Shown one piece after another: positions 23,440 through 34,507 of a stretch of 64,000 nucleotides of DNA. The notes under the pieces are model-generated. The model did not search any database and was not told the DNA's origin. It saw only the letters and a list, made by a program, of their open reading frames with translations. The stretch is from Thinopyrum elongatum (lineage: Eukaryota; Streptophyta; Magnoliopsida; Poales; Poaceae), in NCBI GenBank assembly GCA_011799875.1, contig CM022297.1, positions 368,667,551 through 368,731,550 on the forward strand, in the 5' to 3' direction. Position numbers and translations under genes: made by a program. Numbering within the stretch: the first letter of the stretch is position 1; the number at the start of each line of letters is the position of its first letter.

Positions 23440-24588
23440 TTACGGGTAGAACTTGCGGAGATGCTCAATGTTCCATGAGTTTTGCAACTGAATGCCATCT
23501 CCGGTCTCCAGACAGACTGCGCCAGGTCTGGTGACTCATACTACCCGGTAAGGGCCTTCTCACTTCGGCGTCAACTTGTTTGCACCCTTGGCGGACTGAA
23601 CGCGCCTAAGGACAAGGTCGCCTTCCTCAAAACACCGGGCATGAACCCTGCGGCTATGATAGCGACGCAGGGCCTGCTGATAGCGTGCGACACGCGTAGC
23701 AGCCCGGAGACGGTTCTCCTCGAGTAGCACAGCATCGTCACGCTGGTGCTGATCTTGCGCTACTTCATCGTAGGCAAGGACTCGAGGTGACCCGTAAATG
23801 AGTTCCGTGGGGATAACTACTTCTGCCCCATAGACTAGGGAGAAGGGAGTCTGCCCGGTAGCTCGAGTTGGTGTTGTTCTGAGGGACCAAAGAACCACCG
23901 GCAGCTCATCGATCCACCGCCTGCCGCACTTCTGCAGCCTATCGAAAGTTCTCATCTTGAGTCCTCGCAACACTTCAGCGTTCGCCCTCTCAGCTTGCCC
24001 GTTGCTCCTTGGATGGGCCACAGAGGCGAACGAGATTTTGCTTCCGAGGGCATGAACATATTGCATGAAGGTGCGACTCATGAACTGGGTGCCATTGTCA
24101 GTGATGATCCGGGCAGGAACTCCGAAGCGGCACACCAATCCTTTCAAGAACTTGATAGCTGACTGAGCAGTCACCTTTCTCACGGGCTCTACTTCCGGCC
24201 ACTGTGTAAACTTGTTGATTGCAACGAACAAGAATTCAAAGCCCCCGGCAGCACGGGGGAAAGGGCCGAGGATATCGAGCCCCCAGACCAAAAACGGCCA
24301 TGACAAAGGGATTGTCTGAAGAGCTTGGGCAGGCAGGTGGATGTTCTTGGAATGGAACTGGCAGGCTTCACACTTGGTGACAAGCTTGACCGCGTCTTGG
24401 AGGGCGGTGGGCCTATAGAATCCTTGCCGGAAAGCTTTCCCAACCAACGCCCTTGATCCAATGTGGGAGCCGCACATACCATTGTGTATCTCCGCCAGCA
24501 GTTCCTTTCCTCCTTCCCAGCAAATGCACTTCAATTTCACACCATTGGGCCTCCTTCTGTACAGCGTGTCATCAACGAACTGATACAT
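23440..24588 (-). pseudogene. E1 integrase
   Basis: Integrase should insert the cDNA into the genome. An HHCC zinc region is visible (HIGSRAL ... CEACQFH), then the first catalytic Asp in GLDILGPFP, the second in ITDNGTQF, and the Glu in a SNGQAERANAEV context, so the DDE triad is intact. It ends SWNIEHLRKFYP at 23440. A TGA replaces Trp just after LTPK (23562-23560). The frame differs from that of RT/RNase H upstream, so a frameshift lies at about 24590-24625. E2 carries the homologous protein at 49714-50850. Confidence 0.9.
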
Positions 24589-24602
24589 ACTGGCCCTCCG
24601 GG

Positions 24603-26903
24603 CTACTCTTTCAGTTCTTCTTGCTCTTCGGGAAGTTCTCTAGTTTGGAGGAAATGGACTATGTGTCGTGCCCAAGGCGGAGCCTGTGGCTCGGCAACGA
24701 GGCCTAACGGCACCTCCTCATTCATGAGAGTGTAATCCTTGACCGCGGGGACCGGTGGCCTAGCGGGAGGATGCAACTTAGCGACCGAAGGGGAGTTGTG
24801 CCCGACAAGCTTTCTGCCAGGATCCTCGAGGGGTTCTACTGGGAGAGGCTTGCCGGAGTCCAGTTTCCTCCTCTTTCTGGCCATTGTTGCCAGGGATACG
24901 AAGGGCTGAGTCAGATGGAGAACAAAAGTTCCTGGTTCCACAGGGAGCTTCTGCACAGCGCACTTTGACAGATGATCAGCGATGCTGTTTTCCGCACGGG
25001 GTACGTGCTCTGTTTGCAACCCGTCAAAGCACTCCTCCAACTTTCTCACTTCCTCAATGTATGCCTCCATCAATGGACTTTGGTAATCCTTGTTGACTTG
25101 TCTCACCACAAGTTGTGAATCTCCATGGATGATCAGCTTCTTGATCCCCAGTTCTGTTGCAATCCTGAGCCTGGCAAGGAGCCCTTCATACTCCGCTATA
25201 TTGTTGGTAGCTTCCTCCCAGGGAAAACGCATCTGGACTACGTACTTCAGGTGCTCTCCGGTGGGAGCAACGAGAAGCACGCCAGCCCCTGCGCCTTGTA
25301 GGGAGAAAGCACCATCGAAATACATGATCCATTCTTGGGGTGCTTCCTTGCCGGGGATAACTGTCTCCAATACCTCTTCATCAGGAGTTGGCATCCATTC
25401 TGCAATAAACTCTGTCAGTGCTCTACTCTGAATGGTTGATGTGCTCTCAAACTTCAAACCAAAGCTGGATAACTCCAAAGCCCACTCCACTATCCTGCCG
25501 GTAGCCTCAGGGTTTTGGAGTATCCATTGCAAAGGGAAACGGGTGACAATTGTGATCTCATGGGCTTGGAAGTAGTGGCGCAGTTTCCTTGAGGCCATGA
25601 TAAGGCCAAAGATCAATTTTTGCATGCCAGAGCACCTAGATCTAGCCCCCTGCAGCAGGGAGCTGACGAAGTACACTGGGCGCTGCACCACTTTCTTCTT
25701 TGCCGTGACCAGAGAACTGCTTCCGCTGTTCTGCTCTTCTCTACCTTGATCGGCACCTGACCCTACCGTGGTGTGTTCGCTTTCATCCCCGGAAGGGACA
25801 CCAGCTGCGTCTGCTGCTTCATCCACTTCCCTCTGCGCCACCAGTGCTACGCTAACCACCTGATTAGTTGCCGCCAAATATAGCAGCAACGGCTCTTGAT
25901 GTTTTGGAGCAACCAAAGTGGGCACAGAGGAAAGGTAGGCCTTCAAATCTTGTAGTGCAGTGTCTGCCTCAGGGGTCCACTCCATGGGCCCTGCCTTTTT
26001 CAAAACCTTGAAGAACGGTAAGGCACGCTCGGCAGACTTGGAAATGAACCTACTGAGCGCGGCAACACATCCAGTCAAACGCCTCACGTCCTTGACTGTC
26101 TTGGGTGCTTGAATCTGCTCGATAGCCTTGATCTTGTCGGGGTTGGCCTCTATCCCTCGGTGGGACACAAAGAAGCCAAGTAGCTTGCCGAAAGGAATGC
26201 CAAACACACACTTCTTCGGATTTAGCTTCAAGTTGATCTTGCACAGATTAGCAAACGTCTCTTCCAAATCATGGATGAGGGTTGATCTGTCCTTGGTCTT
26301 GACCACAATATCGTCCATGTAGGCCTCAATGTTCCTGTGCAACTGTTACTCAAAACCAATCTGGACTGCTCTTGCGAAAGTAGACCTAGCGCTCTTCAAC
26401 CCAAAAGGCATCCGCACGAAGCAGTATGTGCCACATGGGGTGATGAATGTGGTCTTCTCTTCGTCTTCCTTGGACATGAAGATCTGATGATATCCAGAGT
26501 AGGTATCCAGGAAGGAAAGCAGGTCGCACCAGGAGGTGGAATCCACAATCTGGTCGATGCGCGGCAAGGGGAATGGGTCCTTCGGGCATGCCTTGTTCAG
26601 ATCCGTAAAATCTATGCACAACCTCCACTTCCCATTGGCCTTGCGTACCACCACTAGATTTGCTAACCACGTTGGATGTAGCACTCCTCTAACCAGACCA
26701 GCTGCCTCAAGTTTCTTGATCTCCTCGGCAATAAACTGCTGCCGCTCCAAAGCTTGCTTCCGGACCTTCTACTTGACGGGTCAGGCATGTGGGCAGACAG
26801 CAAGGTGGTGCTCGATTACCTTCCTGGGAACACCAGGGATGTCAGATGGTTGCCAGGAAAACACATCGACATTCGCCCGTAGGAAGGCAACGAGCGCGCT
26901 TTC
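24603..26903 (-). pseudogene. E1 reverse transcriptase and dual RNase H
   Basis: RT is recognisable from LVRGVLHPTWLANLVVVRK through CIDFTDLNKACPKDPFPLP to the YMDD motif (AYMDDIVVKTKD near 26310). A first RNase H-like region follows (LLLYLAATNQVV) in which the usual first acidic residue is absent. A second RNase H (25330-24950) is intact, with MYFDGA, AEYEGL, HGDSQL and ENSIADHL supplying its four acidic positions. A degenerate original RNase H followed by a second acquired one is known for the Tat lineage. Stops are at 26783-26781 (TGA), 26771-26769 (TAG) and 26348-26346 (TAA). Upstream, a TAG at 26906-26904 separates it from protease. Confidence 0.88.
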
Positions 26904-27728
26904 CTATTTGTCATCGAGGGTGGCGCTGATGGTGAAAGTACCACCGGTGCCAGCCAGCCTTGCCGGGACCTTTTTCACAGCGGGTGCAGAGGCCTTGGAT
27001 CTCTTGCTATTGGAACTCTCCGGTGAGTCATCAACATACGCAGCATACCCCGAAGAGGTACGCTTCCCGGATTCCTTGCCGGCATTCCTGTTAGCCTCCC
27101 TCTTTCCATTACTTTCCTTGGTGGGGATTGCAGCTTCAGTGGCCTCTGCCGCGATTGCATCCTGGTACATCTTGTCCATGCAAATAATTGCGTCCTTCTC
27201 GTCTGATGGAATGGAAATGACGCCCACCGGCCCTGGTATCTTCAAGGTGTTGTAGGCATAGTGGGATGCCGCCATGAACTTGGCCAAAGCTGGGCGACCA
27301 AGGATTCCATTGTATGGCAGGGGGAGGTCAACCACATCAAACACGATCTTCTTAGTTCGGTAGTTCAACTCTCCCCCAAATGTTACTCGTAACGTGATTT
27401 TCCCCTTAGGACGACTCCTGCCGGGGTTGATCCCTTGAAACGTACCAGTAACTTTGAGCTCTTCTTCTGCTATCTGGAGTTTGCTGATGACCTTTGAAGA
27501 AATCAGATTCAACCCGGCCCCACTGTCAACTAACATCTTTGTGACTCTGAGGTTGCGAATTGTTGGTGATACCAACAACGGCAAGCACCCTACTGCGGTC
27601 GTGCGGTCCTCTTCGTCAAAGATGATGGGTGTGCGAGACCACATGAGCAGCCTTCGAGTGTCTGCCGCTGGCTCCATGGCATTGACTTCACGCGCCCACC
27701 GTTTAAGTTGGCGGTGAGAGGAGTGCAA
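26904..27728 (-). pseudogene. E1 protease region (C-terminal part of Gag-Pro)
   Basis: This frame begins within Gag-Pro and carries an aspartic-protease motif, here LVDSGAGLNLIS (DSG in place of DTG), followed by a VVDLPLPYNGILGRPAL block (the second conserved ILG segment). A charged linker follows and ends TISATLDDK with TAG at 26906-26904. The same TAG in the same context ends the E2 frame at 47371-47373. The upstream part is in frame but contains stops. Confidence 0.85.
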
Positions 27729-29831
27729 AGATGCACCCCCGTCAATGCACAGGGCATCAGTGGCTTTCTGGAATTCCTGCTCGCTGGTCTCCTCCTCATC
27801 TTCTGCATCACTCTCATCGTTGCAATCCCCCTTCTCACGGCCTCTGGTGGGTTTCCCTTGATTTTGAGGAGCCTTGCCGGGGCGGCTTGCTCCGCCACCC
27901 CGGCCCTTTCCGCCAGTGCCATTCTAACCTTTCTCTTTATCTCGCTTCTCATATTCAGCCCTCTGCTTCTTGACAAGCTGCTCAACCTAATGACACTCCT
28001 GGAGATCATGGCCCTTGGTCCGATGGATCTTGCAATACGGCCCATCACCTTTCCCAGCCTTCTCGGCAGCCGCGGCTTCCCGGCAGTCAGTGCACGCGAC
28101 AACCTCCTTGCCGGGTATCTCAGCCTTGGCTTTCTTGTTGGTACTAGGCAGGCCTGACCCCTCAACGGTCATCACTGCAGTATCCTTGCGCCTTTTGTTG
28201 CGCTTCTTGTTCTTCTTCTTTTAACTGGTGGCCTCATCATCATCTTCTGAATCGATGTCGACGCCATCCTCCTCTCCGGGGAGCTTCCTCCCTTCTTCAA
28301 TTCAAGCGCACTTATCCACCAGAGTGTAAAGAGCCTTCACAGTCTTGGGCAATCGAACGTTCATCTTGGAACGTATCCGACGATTGCACACGTTGGATTG
28401 GAACGCAGCTATCATAGCTGCCGGGTGGATGTCCGGAATATTCCTGTGGACTCTACTGAATCTATGCATGTATTTCCACAGGCTCTCGCCTTCCTTCTGC
28501 GGGAGGAGCTGCAAGTCGCTGGGCTGCCCTGGTTCTTGATGGCCACCCGTGAAGGCACCAACGAACTCGTGGCACAGGTCAGCCCAGGTCGAAATGGAAT
28601 TCTCTGGTAGGTGCATCAGCCAAGCCCTCACATTTGGCTTGAGTGCCAAAGGGAAGTAGTTGGTGAATACCTTCTCATCTCTTCCCCCGGCAGCTTGAAC
28701 AGCGATGGTGTAGATGCTCAGCAACTCTGCCGGGTTCAGTTTTCCATCATACTTCTCTGGTATCTCTGGCTTGAACGTGCGAGTGGATGGCCAACGGACT
28801 TGCCGTAGCTCACGGGTGAAGGCAGGGCACCCAGCCTCGAAAGGCAGGTACCCGCCGTCAGCGAGTGCGGGCTCGTCGACGTTGGGGCCATCGCGCCTGT
28901 CGGACTGGCGGTGGGCGTCGCGGTGTCGCTCGGCGTCGACACGCGCGCCTTCCCTATGCCTGTCCTCTAGGACTCGCCGTAGGCCTTGACGCGCTCGAGG
29001 GTCGGACGAAGCCATCGAGACGTCGTCAGGTTCTTGGTCGCGCGGCTCCCACGGCGGCTGTCGCGGAGGGGACTGCACCGTAGGAGTGGCCCCATCCGCA
29101 CGGCCAGCAGCATGGGCCATTGCCGCTGCCTGGGGAGGCCATGGCGGGCCAGCCCGCTGCGATCCTCCCGCCTCGGTGAAGCCAATCATACTCTGAATGG
29201 TGGATCTCCACTCATCCATCTAATCGGATGCCAACGGAAATTTCAACAGTAGCTGGGCTCGCGCCATGGCCTCCGAAGAGGTGCTCGGCATGAATGTCGA
29301 TGAATATCGTAACATCGCCCGGCTCCTGACGGTGCCGGTAGCGGTCGCGCCGTGCTCTTGTCATCGTGGGCCAGCCGCCGGGACGGCGTGTGGACGAGGT
29401 GGAGGCGCTCCAGGGCCAGTGGCTCCGTTTGGCGTAGCGGCTGGGTCGGCTCGTTCCGGGGGTGGCGCATGTTCTACGGCCGCTCCCGTGGCTGAAGCGG
29501 TCGGGGAGTTGCGATTCCCCCCAGAGCGAGTACCCCCGCTACAGCTGTGCCCTTCGGCCAGACGAGGAGGTGCAGATGAAATGATCTCTCCTCCCGTACC
29601 TCATGGGACGTGGCCGCTGGAATGTAGTTGGTGTTGTCCTTCTCCGGTGCCTCCTGCTCCTGCTTCGGCCGCAGGGGAGGTGGTAACGACGCCGCCCGCG
29701 CCGACCACGTCCCCCACAGCGTCCACACTTCCAAGCACCCCTGTAGCCCCCGCGGCATCAGTGGGTGCATGCGGCGGGGCCTTCAAGGTGGATGGATGAG
29801 CTACGGCGCCGGGCTTCTTCTTGGGCGCCAT
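27729..29831 (-). pseudogene. E1 gag
   Basis: The likely start is the ATG at 29831 (MAPKKKPGAVAHP), matched by MAPKKKFGATAHP in E2. The next part is frameshifted. The Gag core, 29219-28302, holds the retrotransposon Gag motif (ALKPNVRAWLMHLPENSISTW, then FVGAFTGGHQEPG and LWKYMHRFSRVHRNIPDIHP). Downstream is a Lys-rich linker, then a Cys/His-poor CTDC..A block and an acidic region leading to protease. Stops: 29222-29220, 28304-28302, 28223-28221, 27989-27987 and 27926-27924. A standard CCHC knuckle is not obvious; ACTDC ... YCKIHRTKGHDLQECH may be its variant. Confidence 0.85.
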
Positions 29832-29913
29832 GGACGATGGAGCCACTGACGAAGAAGATGGCGGTGAAGATGACGCGCTTCGTACACTTCTCGGGTTTGC
29901 GCAAGCGCAGCCC

Positions 29914-29933
29914 CCTACCTGGCGCACCAAAGA
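29914..29933 (-). other. E1 primer-binding-site region
   Basis: Directly inside the 5' LTR the minus strand reads TCTTTGGTGCGCCAGGTAGG. E2 has TCTTTGGCGCGCCAGGTAGG at the same place. This shared block is where the tRNA primer should anneal. The exact tRNA is not identified. Confidence 0.7.
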
Positions 29934-30848
29934 TCTCATGGGAAACCATGACTACCTATGGGGCCAAGGGCCCCTTTTGGTTTGGCAGGGGGACTGAGCG
30001 CATTGCACAAAGAGCGGAGGAGCGCAACGTAGCGCGGCAGGGATCACACGGGCAGTTTTTAGCCAGGTTCGGGCCGCCGCGAAACGTAAAACCCTACTCC
30101 TGCTTTGGTGGATTGATGGTGGATGGTGGTGGAAATGCAGCGCTCTTGCCCGGCAGGGTTGCCTCAGGGTGAGAGCAGCTACGCGCGTATGGGTGTACAG
30201 GGTCCGAATCCTTTCTACGGTTGTCATGGGCCTCCTTTTATAGATTAAGGGGTCACCACAGTGGCAAATCAGTCATTGTGTACTGATTAGATAGCGAACA
30301 GTGCTATCATATCTCCTCTGCAGACAGAGTAGTACGCATTAAATGCGCCGCTCGGTGTCACATCATGGCCTGCCCGGCACGCCTTGCCGGGCTGTTTGGC
30401 CACCTTTTCTCCTGTCTGCATGACACGTCACAGGACGGGTGTCATCTGGAGGTGATTCCCGTAGGAAGTGGCTGCCATGTGGCAAAAGGCAGCCACTTAG
30501 TCATCTTGGGGCTTGACACCACACCGATCGGTGACTTGCATCGTCGTGAGGTGGGACGGTAAAGCCTTGGCGGGGCATTTTACCTCCGTATGCCCCCGGC
30601 ACGCCTGTCGGGCCGGCCTTGAGGTTTGCTTCCGGGGCAACTTTGATCTTGCCAGGCTCTCCTGCCCGGCAAGGGAGGATTTTCCCTTAGCGGTGTCTTG
30701 CTTCTTGGCTTGACTTGGTCTTCTCAACTTGCCCTTTGATTCCTCAAAGAGCCTATCTCTTTACCTTGGCCTTGTCCTGGATGTTGCAGTCTTGATCTTG
30801 GGCCTGTGCACGGTCTGGGCAACAGACCCAGGGTTTGTTGCACCGACA
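29934..30848 (-). repeat. E1 5' LTR
   Basis: This 915-base LTR is the partner of 20504-21419. It starts on the minus strand at 30848 with TGTCGGTGCAAC and ends CCCATGAGA at 29934. The TATA box CTATAAAAGG is at 30243-30234. The target duplication AACAC follows at 30849. Confidence 0.9.
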
Positions 30849-30853
30849 AACAC

Positions 30854-31478
30854 AGAAGTAAAACTAATATTACAAAAAATTGTTAATAGGTCCTGAAAGA
30901 ATTGGTCTAAGAAATTGGATGATGCACTTTGGGCCTACAGAACAACATATAAAAATCCTATGGGTATGTCTCCCTATAAAATGGTTTATGGAAAAGCTTG
31001 TCATTTGCCTCTTGAGTTAGAACATAAAGCATATTGGGCAATTAAAGAACTCAACTATGATTTCAAACTTGCCGGAGAAAAGAGGTTATTTGACATTAGC
31101 TCGTTAGATGAATGGAGAACCCAAGCTTATGAAAATGTCAAATTATTTAAAGAAAAAGTTAAAAGATGGCATGATAAAAGAATCCAAAAGCGGGAATTCA
31201 AAGTTAGAGAATACGTTCTTTTGTACAAGTCTCGTTTTAGATTCTTTGCAAGAAAACTTCTCTCCAAATGGGAAGGACCGTATATTATCGAGGAGGTTTA
31301 TCACTCTGGAGCTATCAAGATCAATAATGCCGAAGGTACTAACCCCAAGGTGGTCAATGGGCAAAGAATTAAACACTATATCTCAGGTACGCCTATTAAT
31401 GTTGAAAGCAATATTAACCAAACCATGACACCGGAGGAACACATAAAAGAAACCTTCCAGAACACTCCAGAATCCTGA
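30854..31478 (+). pseudogene. Sabrina-A pol, C-terminal integrase
   Basis: This continues the integrase interrupted at 20503. The phrases LDDALWAYRTTYKNPMGMSP and KMVYGKACHLPLELEHKAYW are standard in plant Gypsy integrase C-termini. It ends FQNTPES at 31478. A TGA around 30894-30896 interrupts the frame before LDDALW. There is no chromodomain, as expected for the Athila lineage. Confidence 0.87.
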
Positions 31479-32605
31479 AAAAGAGGAGGTACATGATACA
31501 GTAAGTATCATGTACAACAAAGCACTATTGATCCCGGGCTTAGTTCTAGACAACAAAGCACTGCCGAATCGGTGACACCGTATATGTGAAACCTGGTAGA
31601 GTGATCATGCTTTTGATCTTTGTTCGAGGGAGAAAATTCTCGCTGTTGGGAGGTTGTAAATCCTAGCTGTGGGAATCTTCCCCAACGATCTTCACCAACT
31701 CTCATTCCGCTACAACTCCAAGTTGGTAATTATCAGATCTAACCTTCATTGCATCTTCATAGTGGTCTCGGGCTTGTCCGTAGGTCAGATTTTTTTGTTT
31801 TCTACCGTGTTCCCCTATAGATTTTTGACAAAGCCAAAGGCTGACGACATTGGTATTCCTCACCCTCTAGCACCCAGTCAGGCACATCGAGGCAACTGGT
31901 TCACGACACTCCCTGGTGTAGGCCTCCACAAAATGCCCCGCCCCTCATTAGTAGGTGTAAAAATTCCACCGAGGATCCTCGCCTCACTCCTTAGAGGAGG
32001 GGCAGATGCCCCATCAGCCGCATATGGCTCCTGGCATCATGCTCAGGAGTATTTGGAGCCACGCCAACTTGGTGGAAGATCCTCCACACTCGTGAAATCC
32101 TTTACGGTAGCGCATGGTGGAGATGAAGATCTCCGCTCTTTAGCAGAGGATGGTGGAGCTTCAATAGAGGTTCGCTGCTCTCCAGTACGAGTTGGCTCCT
32201 ACCGCACGATCTCCTTAGTTGATGTACCATTGCTTCGCCCAACAACCCCTCCTTCTTTGGTAAGGACGTCTGTCTCTTTGCGACAAGACCAAAAAAGTTT
32301 TTATTAGTGAGTACGAAGATTTACATAAACAAAATTCAGCAAAAATAAATGTCGGTACTCACCTAGATGCCTTTGAAGTTTTTTTGACTATGTACTCTAA
32401 GGCAACAGCCTCACAGCTCTTCATTCCAAAATAAAAGGATAAATACAAGAGAGGTGCTTATGTACATGAAAGGAAAAAAGGTACAACAACAAAGAAGCTA
32501 CCAAATACCTACGAGATGGTAGAGACCCAAAGAATAAGGCTATCCCTGTATTTCCATTTTATCCTATGAGACAGAAGACTCATGTCATGGATGAAGTAGC
32601 GCCTC
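31479..32605 (+). other. Sabrina-A 3' region between pol and LTR
   Basis: About 1.1 kb is without a recognisable gene. A 212-codon frame at 31669-32307 has no motif I know, no transmembrane pattern and no family wording. Athila-lineage elements may carry an extra ORF here, but I cannot support one. The first bases (31490-31520) contain a short inverted repeat around GTATCATGTAC. Confidence 0.5.
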
Positions 32606-34082
32606 TGATACGTCTCCAATGTATCTATTATTTTTTATTATTCCATGCTATTATAGTATCAATCTAGGATGTTTTATATGCAATTATATATTATTTTGTG
32701 GGACTAACCTATTAACCTAGTGCCCAGTGCCAGTTGCTGTTTTTTTGCTTGCTTTTGGCTTTTCAGGAAATCAGTACCAAACAGAGTCCAAACGCTATGA
32801 AATTTTTTGACGATTTTTTCTGGATCAAGAGAGACCCTAGAAGGTTTGGGAGAAGACCAGAGGAGTCACGAGGGAGCAACAAGCTCACCAGGCATGCCCC
32901 TTGGCCTTGTGGGCCCCTCGTGGCACATCTTGACCTAATTCCACCTCTATAAATTCTCAAATATTACCAATGCAACAGAGGGCCACCCGAAACACTTTTT
33001 CCGCTGCCGTAAGCTTTTGTTCTTCCGCGATCCCATCTGGAGGCCTTCTCTGGCACTCTGCCGGAGGGCTTCTACATCATCCTTGCTGCCCTTCCGATGA
33101 TGCGTGAGTAGTTTACCACAGACCTATGGGTCCATAGCTAGTAGCTAGATGGCTTCTTCTCTCTCTTTGATCTTCAATACAATGTTCTCCTCGAAGTTCT
33201 TGGAGTTCTATTCAATGTAATCTTCTTTTGCGGTGTGTTTGTTGGGATCCAATGAATTGTGGTTTATGATTAGATTATTCCTGATTGTTATAGGTTTGTA
33301 TTTCTGTCCAATCTATCCGTTTGGTTTGGCCAACTAGATTGATTTATCTTGCAATGGGAGATGTGCTTTGTGATGGGTTCAATCTTGCAGTGCTCCATCC
33401 CAGTGATAGAAAGGGAAAGGCCACATATTTGTATTGTTGCCATTAAGGACAAAAATATGGGGTTTATTCATATTGATTGAGTTTACTTTGTCTACATCAT
33501 GTCATCTTGCTTAAGTCGTTACTCTATTATTATAGCTTAATACCCTAGATGCATGCTGGATAGCGGTCGATGGGTGGAGTAATAGTAGTAGATGCAGGCA
33601 TGAGTCGGTCTACTTATCTCGGTCGTGATGCCTATATACATGATCATTGCCTTGAATATCGTCATAACTATGCACTTTTCTATCAATTGCCGATAGTAAT
33701 TTGTTTACTCACTGTATGTTATGTGTTCGGGAGAGAGGCCTCTAGTGAAAAGTATGGACACGGGTCTACTTTTATCATATATAAAATCCAAAAATACCTT
33801 ACTGCACTTTTTCTATTTTATTTTATTTTTATTTTTTATTTTATCTATCTACCACTACAAGATTTGATCCTTGCAAATAACCACCGAGGGGATTTTCAAC
33901 CCCCATGTTCGCGTTGGGTGCAAGTATTTGCTTTTGTGTGTGCAGGTACTGCTAACGAGGTTCTGCGTAGTTCTCCTACTGGATTGATAACCTTGGTTCT
34001 TAACTGAGGGAAATACTTGTCTCTACTATACTACTTCATCCTCTCCTCTTCGAGGAAATCCCAACGCAGCTCACAAGTAGCA
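32606..34082 (+). repeat. Sabrina/WHAM-type LTR shared between Sabrina-A and Sabrina-B
   Basis: This 1,477-base LTR starts TGATACGTCTCCAATG and ends AAGTAGCA. A TATA box (CTATAAA) is at 32947-32953. It follows the 3' region of Sabrina-A pol and directly precedes a PBS and gag. It therefore serves as 3' LTR of one unit and 5' LTR of the next. Confidence 0.85.
32947..32953 (+). promoter_or_regulatory. TATA box in the Sabrina LTR
   Basis: CTATAAATTC in the first quarter of the LTR is followed by sequence resembling the start of the transcript leader. Confidence 0.5.
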
Positions 34083-34093
34083 GGAAGAATTTC

Positions 34094-34111
34094 TGGCGCC
34101 GTTGCTGGGGA
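34094..34111 (+). other. Primer binding site of Sabrina-B
   Basis: TGGCGCCGTTGCTGGGGA lies 11 bases after the LTR end. This block (TGGCGCCGTTGCCGGGGA in the family) is the PBS of Athila-lineage elements, thought to use tRNA-Asp. Confidence 0.8.
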
Positions 34112-34280
34112 GACATCACTAAAACCTATCAAGTACCTTCGCACAAACTATTATCTGCTTGCTCTTAATTTCATTTGCCTTTTATTTGCATTTGCCTTTC
34201 ATTCCCATCTCCCCACTTCTAAAACAATTTTACAAAAAACACAAAAATATTTTTGTTTGCTTGTTCGCTTGCCTTGCTGC

Positions 34281-34507
34281 CATGTCTCTAGAAAATTACT
34301 ATGATAGTTCTTACCACAAAAGGTTGGCAGAAATTGGGAATACCACTAAGAATTTTATGTTTACGCAATATAAGCATAACCAATTTTTTGCTGAGGAACT
34401 CAAAGAACACTCTACTTGATTGGAAGCTATTGGTAAACAACTTGATGACGTTAATAAAGAAGTTGCCAACCTTCAATCTCAGCTTGCTCTTAAGGAAAAT
34501 TTCCGAT
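34281..34507 (+). pseudogene. Sabrina-B gag, 5' part
   Basis: ATG at 34281 starts MSLENYYDSSYHKRLAEIG. The frame runs to a TGA at 34417-34419 and continues as a coiled-coil-like stretch (LDDVNKEVANLQSQLALKE). It is cut at 34507 by E2 and resumes after 54214. The frame of the right part is not in phase, so an indel exists as well. Confidence 0.75.
34503..34507. other. Left target-site duplication of E2 (CCGAT)
   Basis: CCGAT at 34503-34507 recurs at 54210-54214, exactly flanking E2, and proves that the Sabrina gag was one sequence before insertion. Confidence 0.92.

Larger units (their letters stand above)
20504..30848 (-). mobile_element. Tat-lineage Ty3-gypsy retrotransposon E1, full length, degenerate
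   Basis: E1 is 10,345 bases long, minus strand, flanked by AACAC. The order on the minus strand is 5' LTR (30848-29934), PBS region, gag (from 29831), protease, RT, two RNase H regions, integrase (to 23440), a 2-kb 3' region and 3' LTR (21419-20504). The second, complete RNase H and the TTTGGTGCGCCAGG leader place it in the Tat lineage. LTRs differ at about 29 of the first 450 bases, counted by hand, so it is an old insertion. I cannot assign a TREP family name with confidence. Confidence 0.9.
18176..34082 (+). mobile_element. Sabrina/WHAM-type Athila-lineage Gypsy element (Sabrina-A), split by E1
   Basis: The pol reading frame (18184-20503) stops abruptly inside integrase at the E1 insertion. 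It resumes at 30854 after an exact AACAC target duplication. The 3' untranslated part and an LTR (32606-34082) follow. The LTR start TGATACGTCTCCAA, the FMDD reverse transcriptase and the wording of pol identify the Sabrina/WHAM group known from wheat. The left part, with 5' LTR and gag, would lie beyond element D outside the window. Confidence 0.85.

Noticed and set aside
31669..32307. A 212-codon frame in the Sabrina 3' region as an env-like gene
   Set aside because: No signal peptide, transmembrane segment or known motif; composition is that of noncoding sequence nearby.
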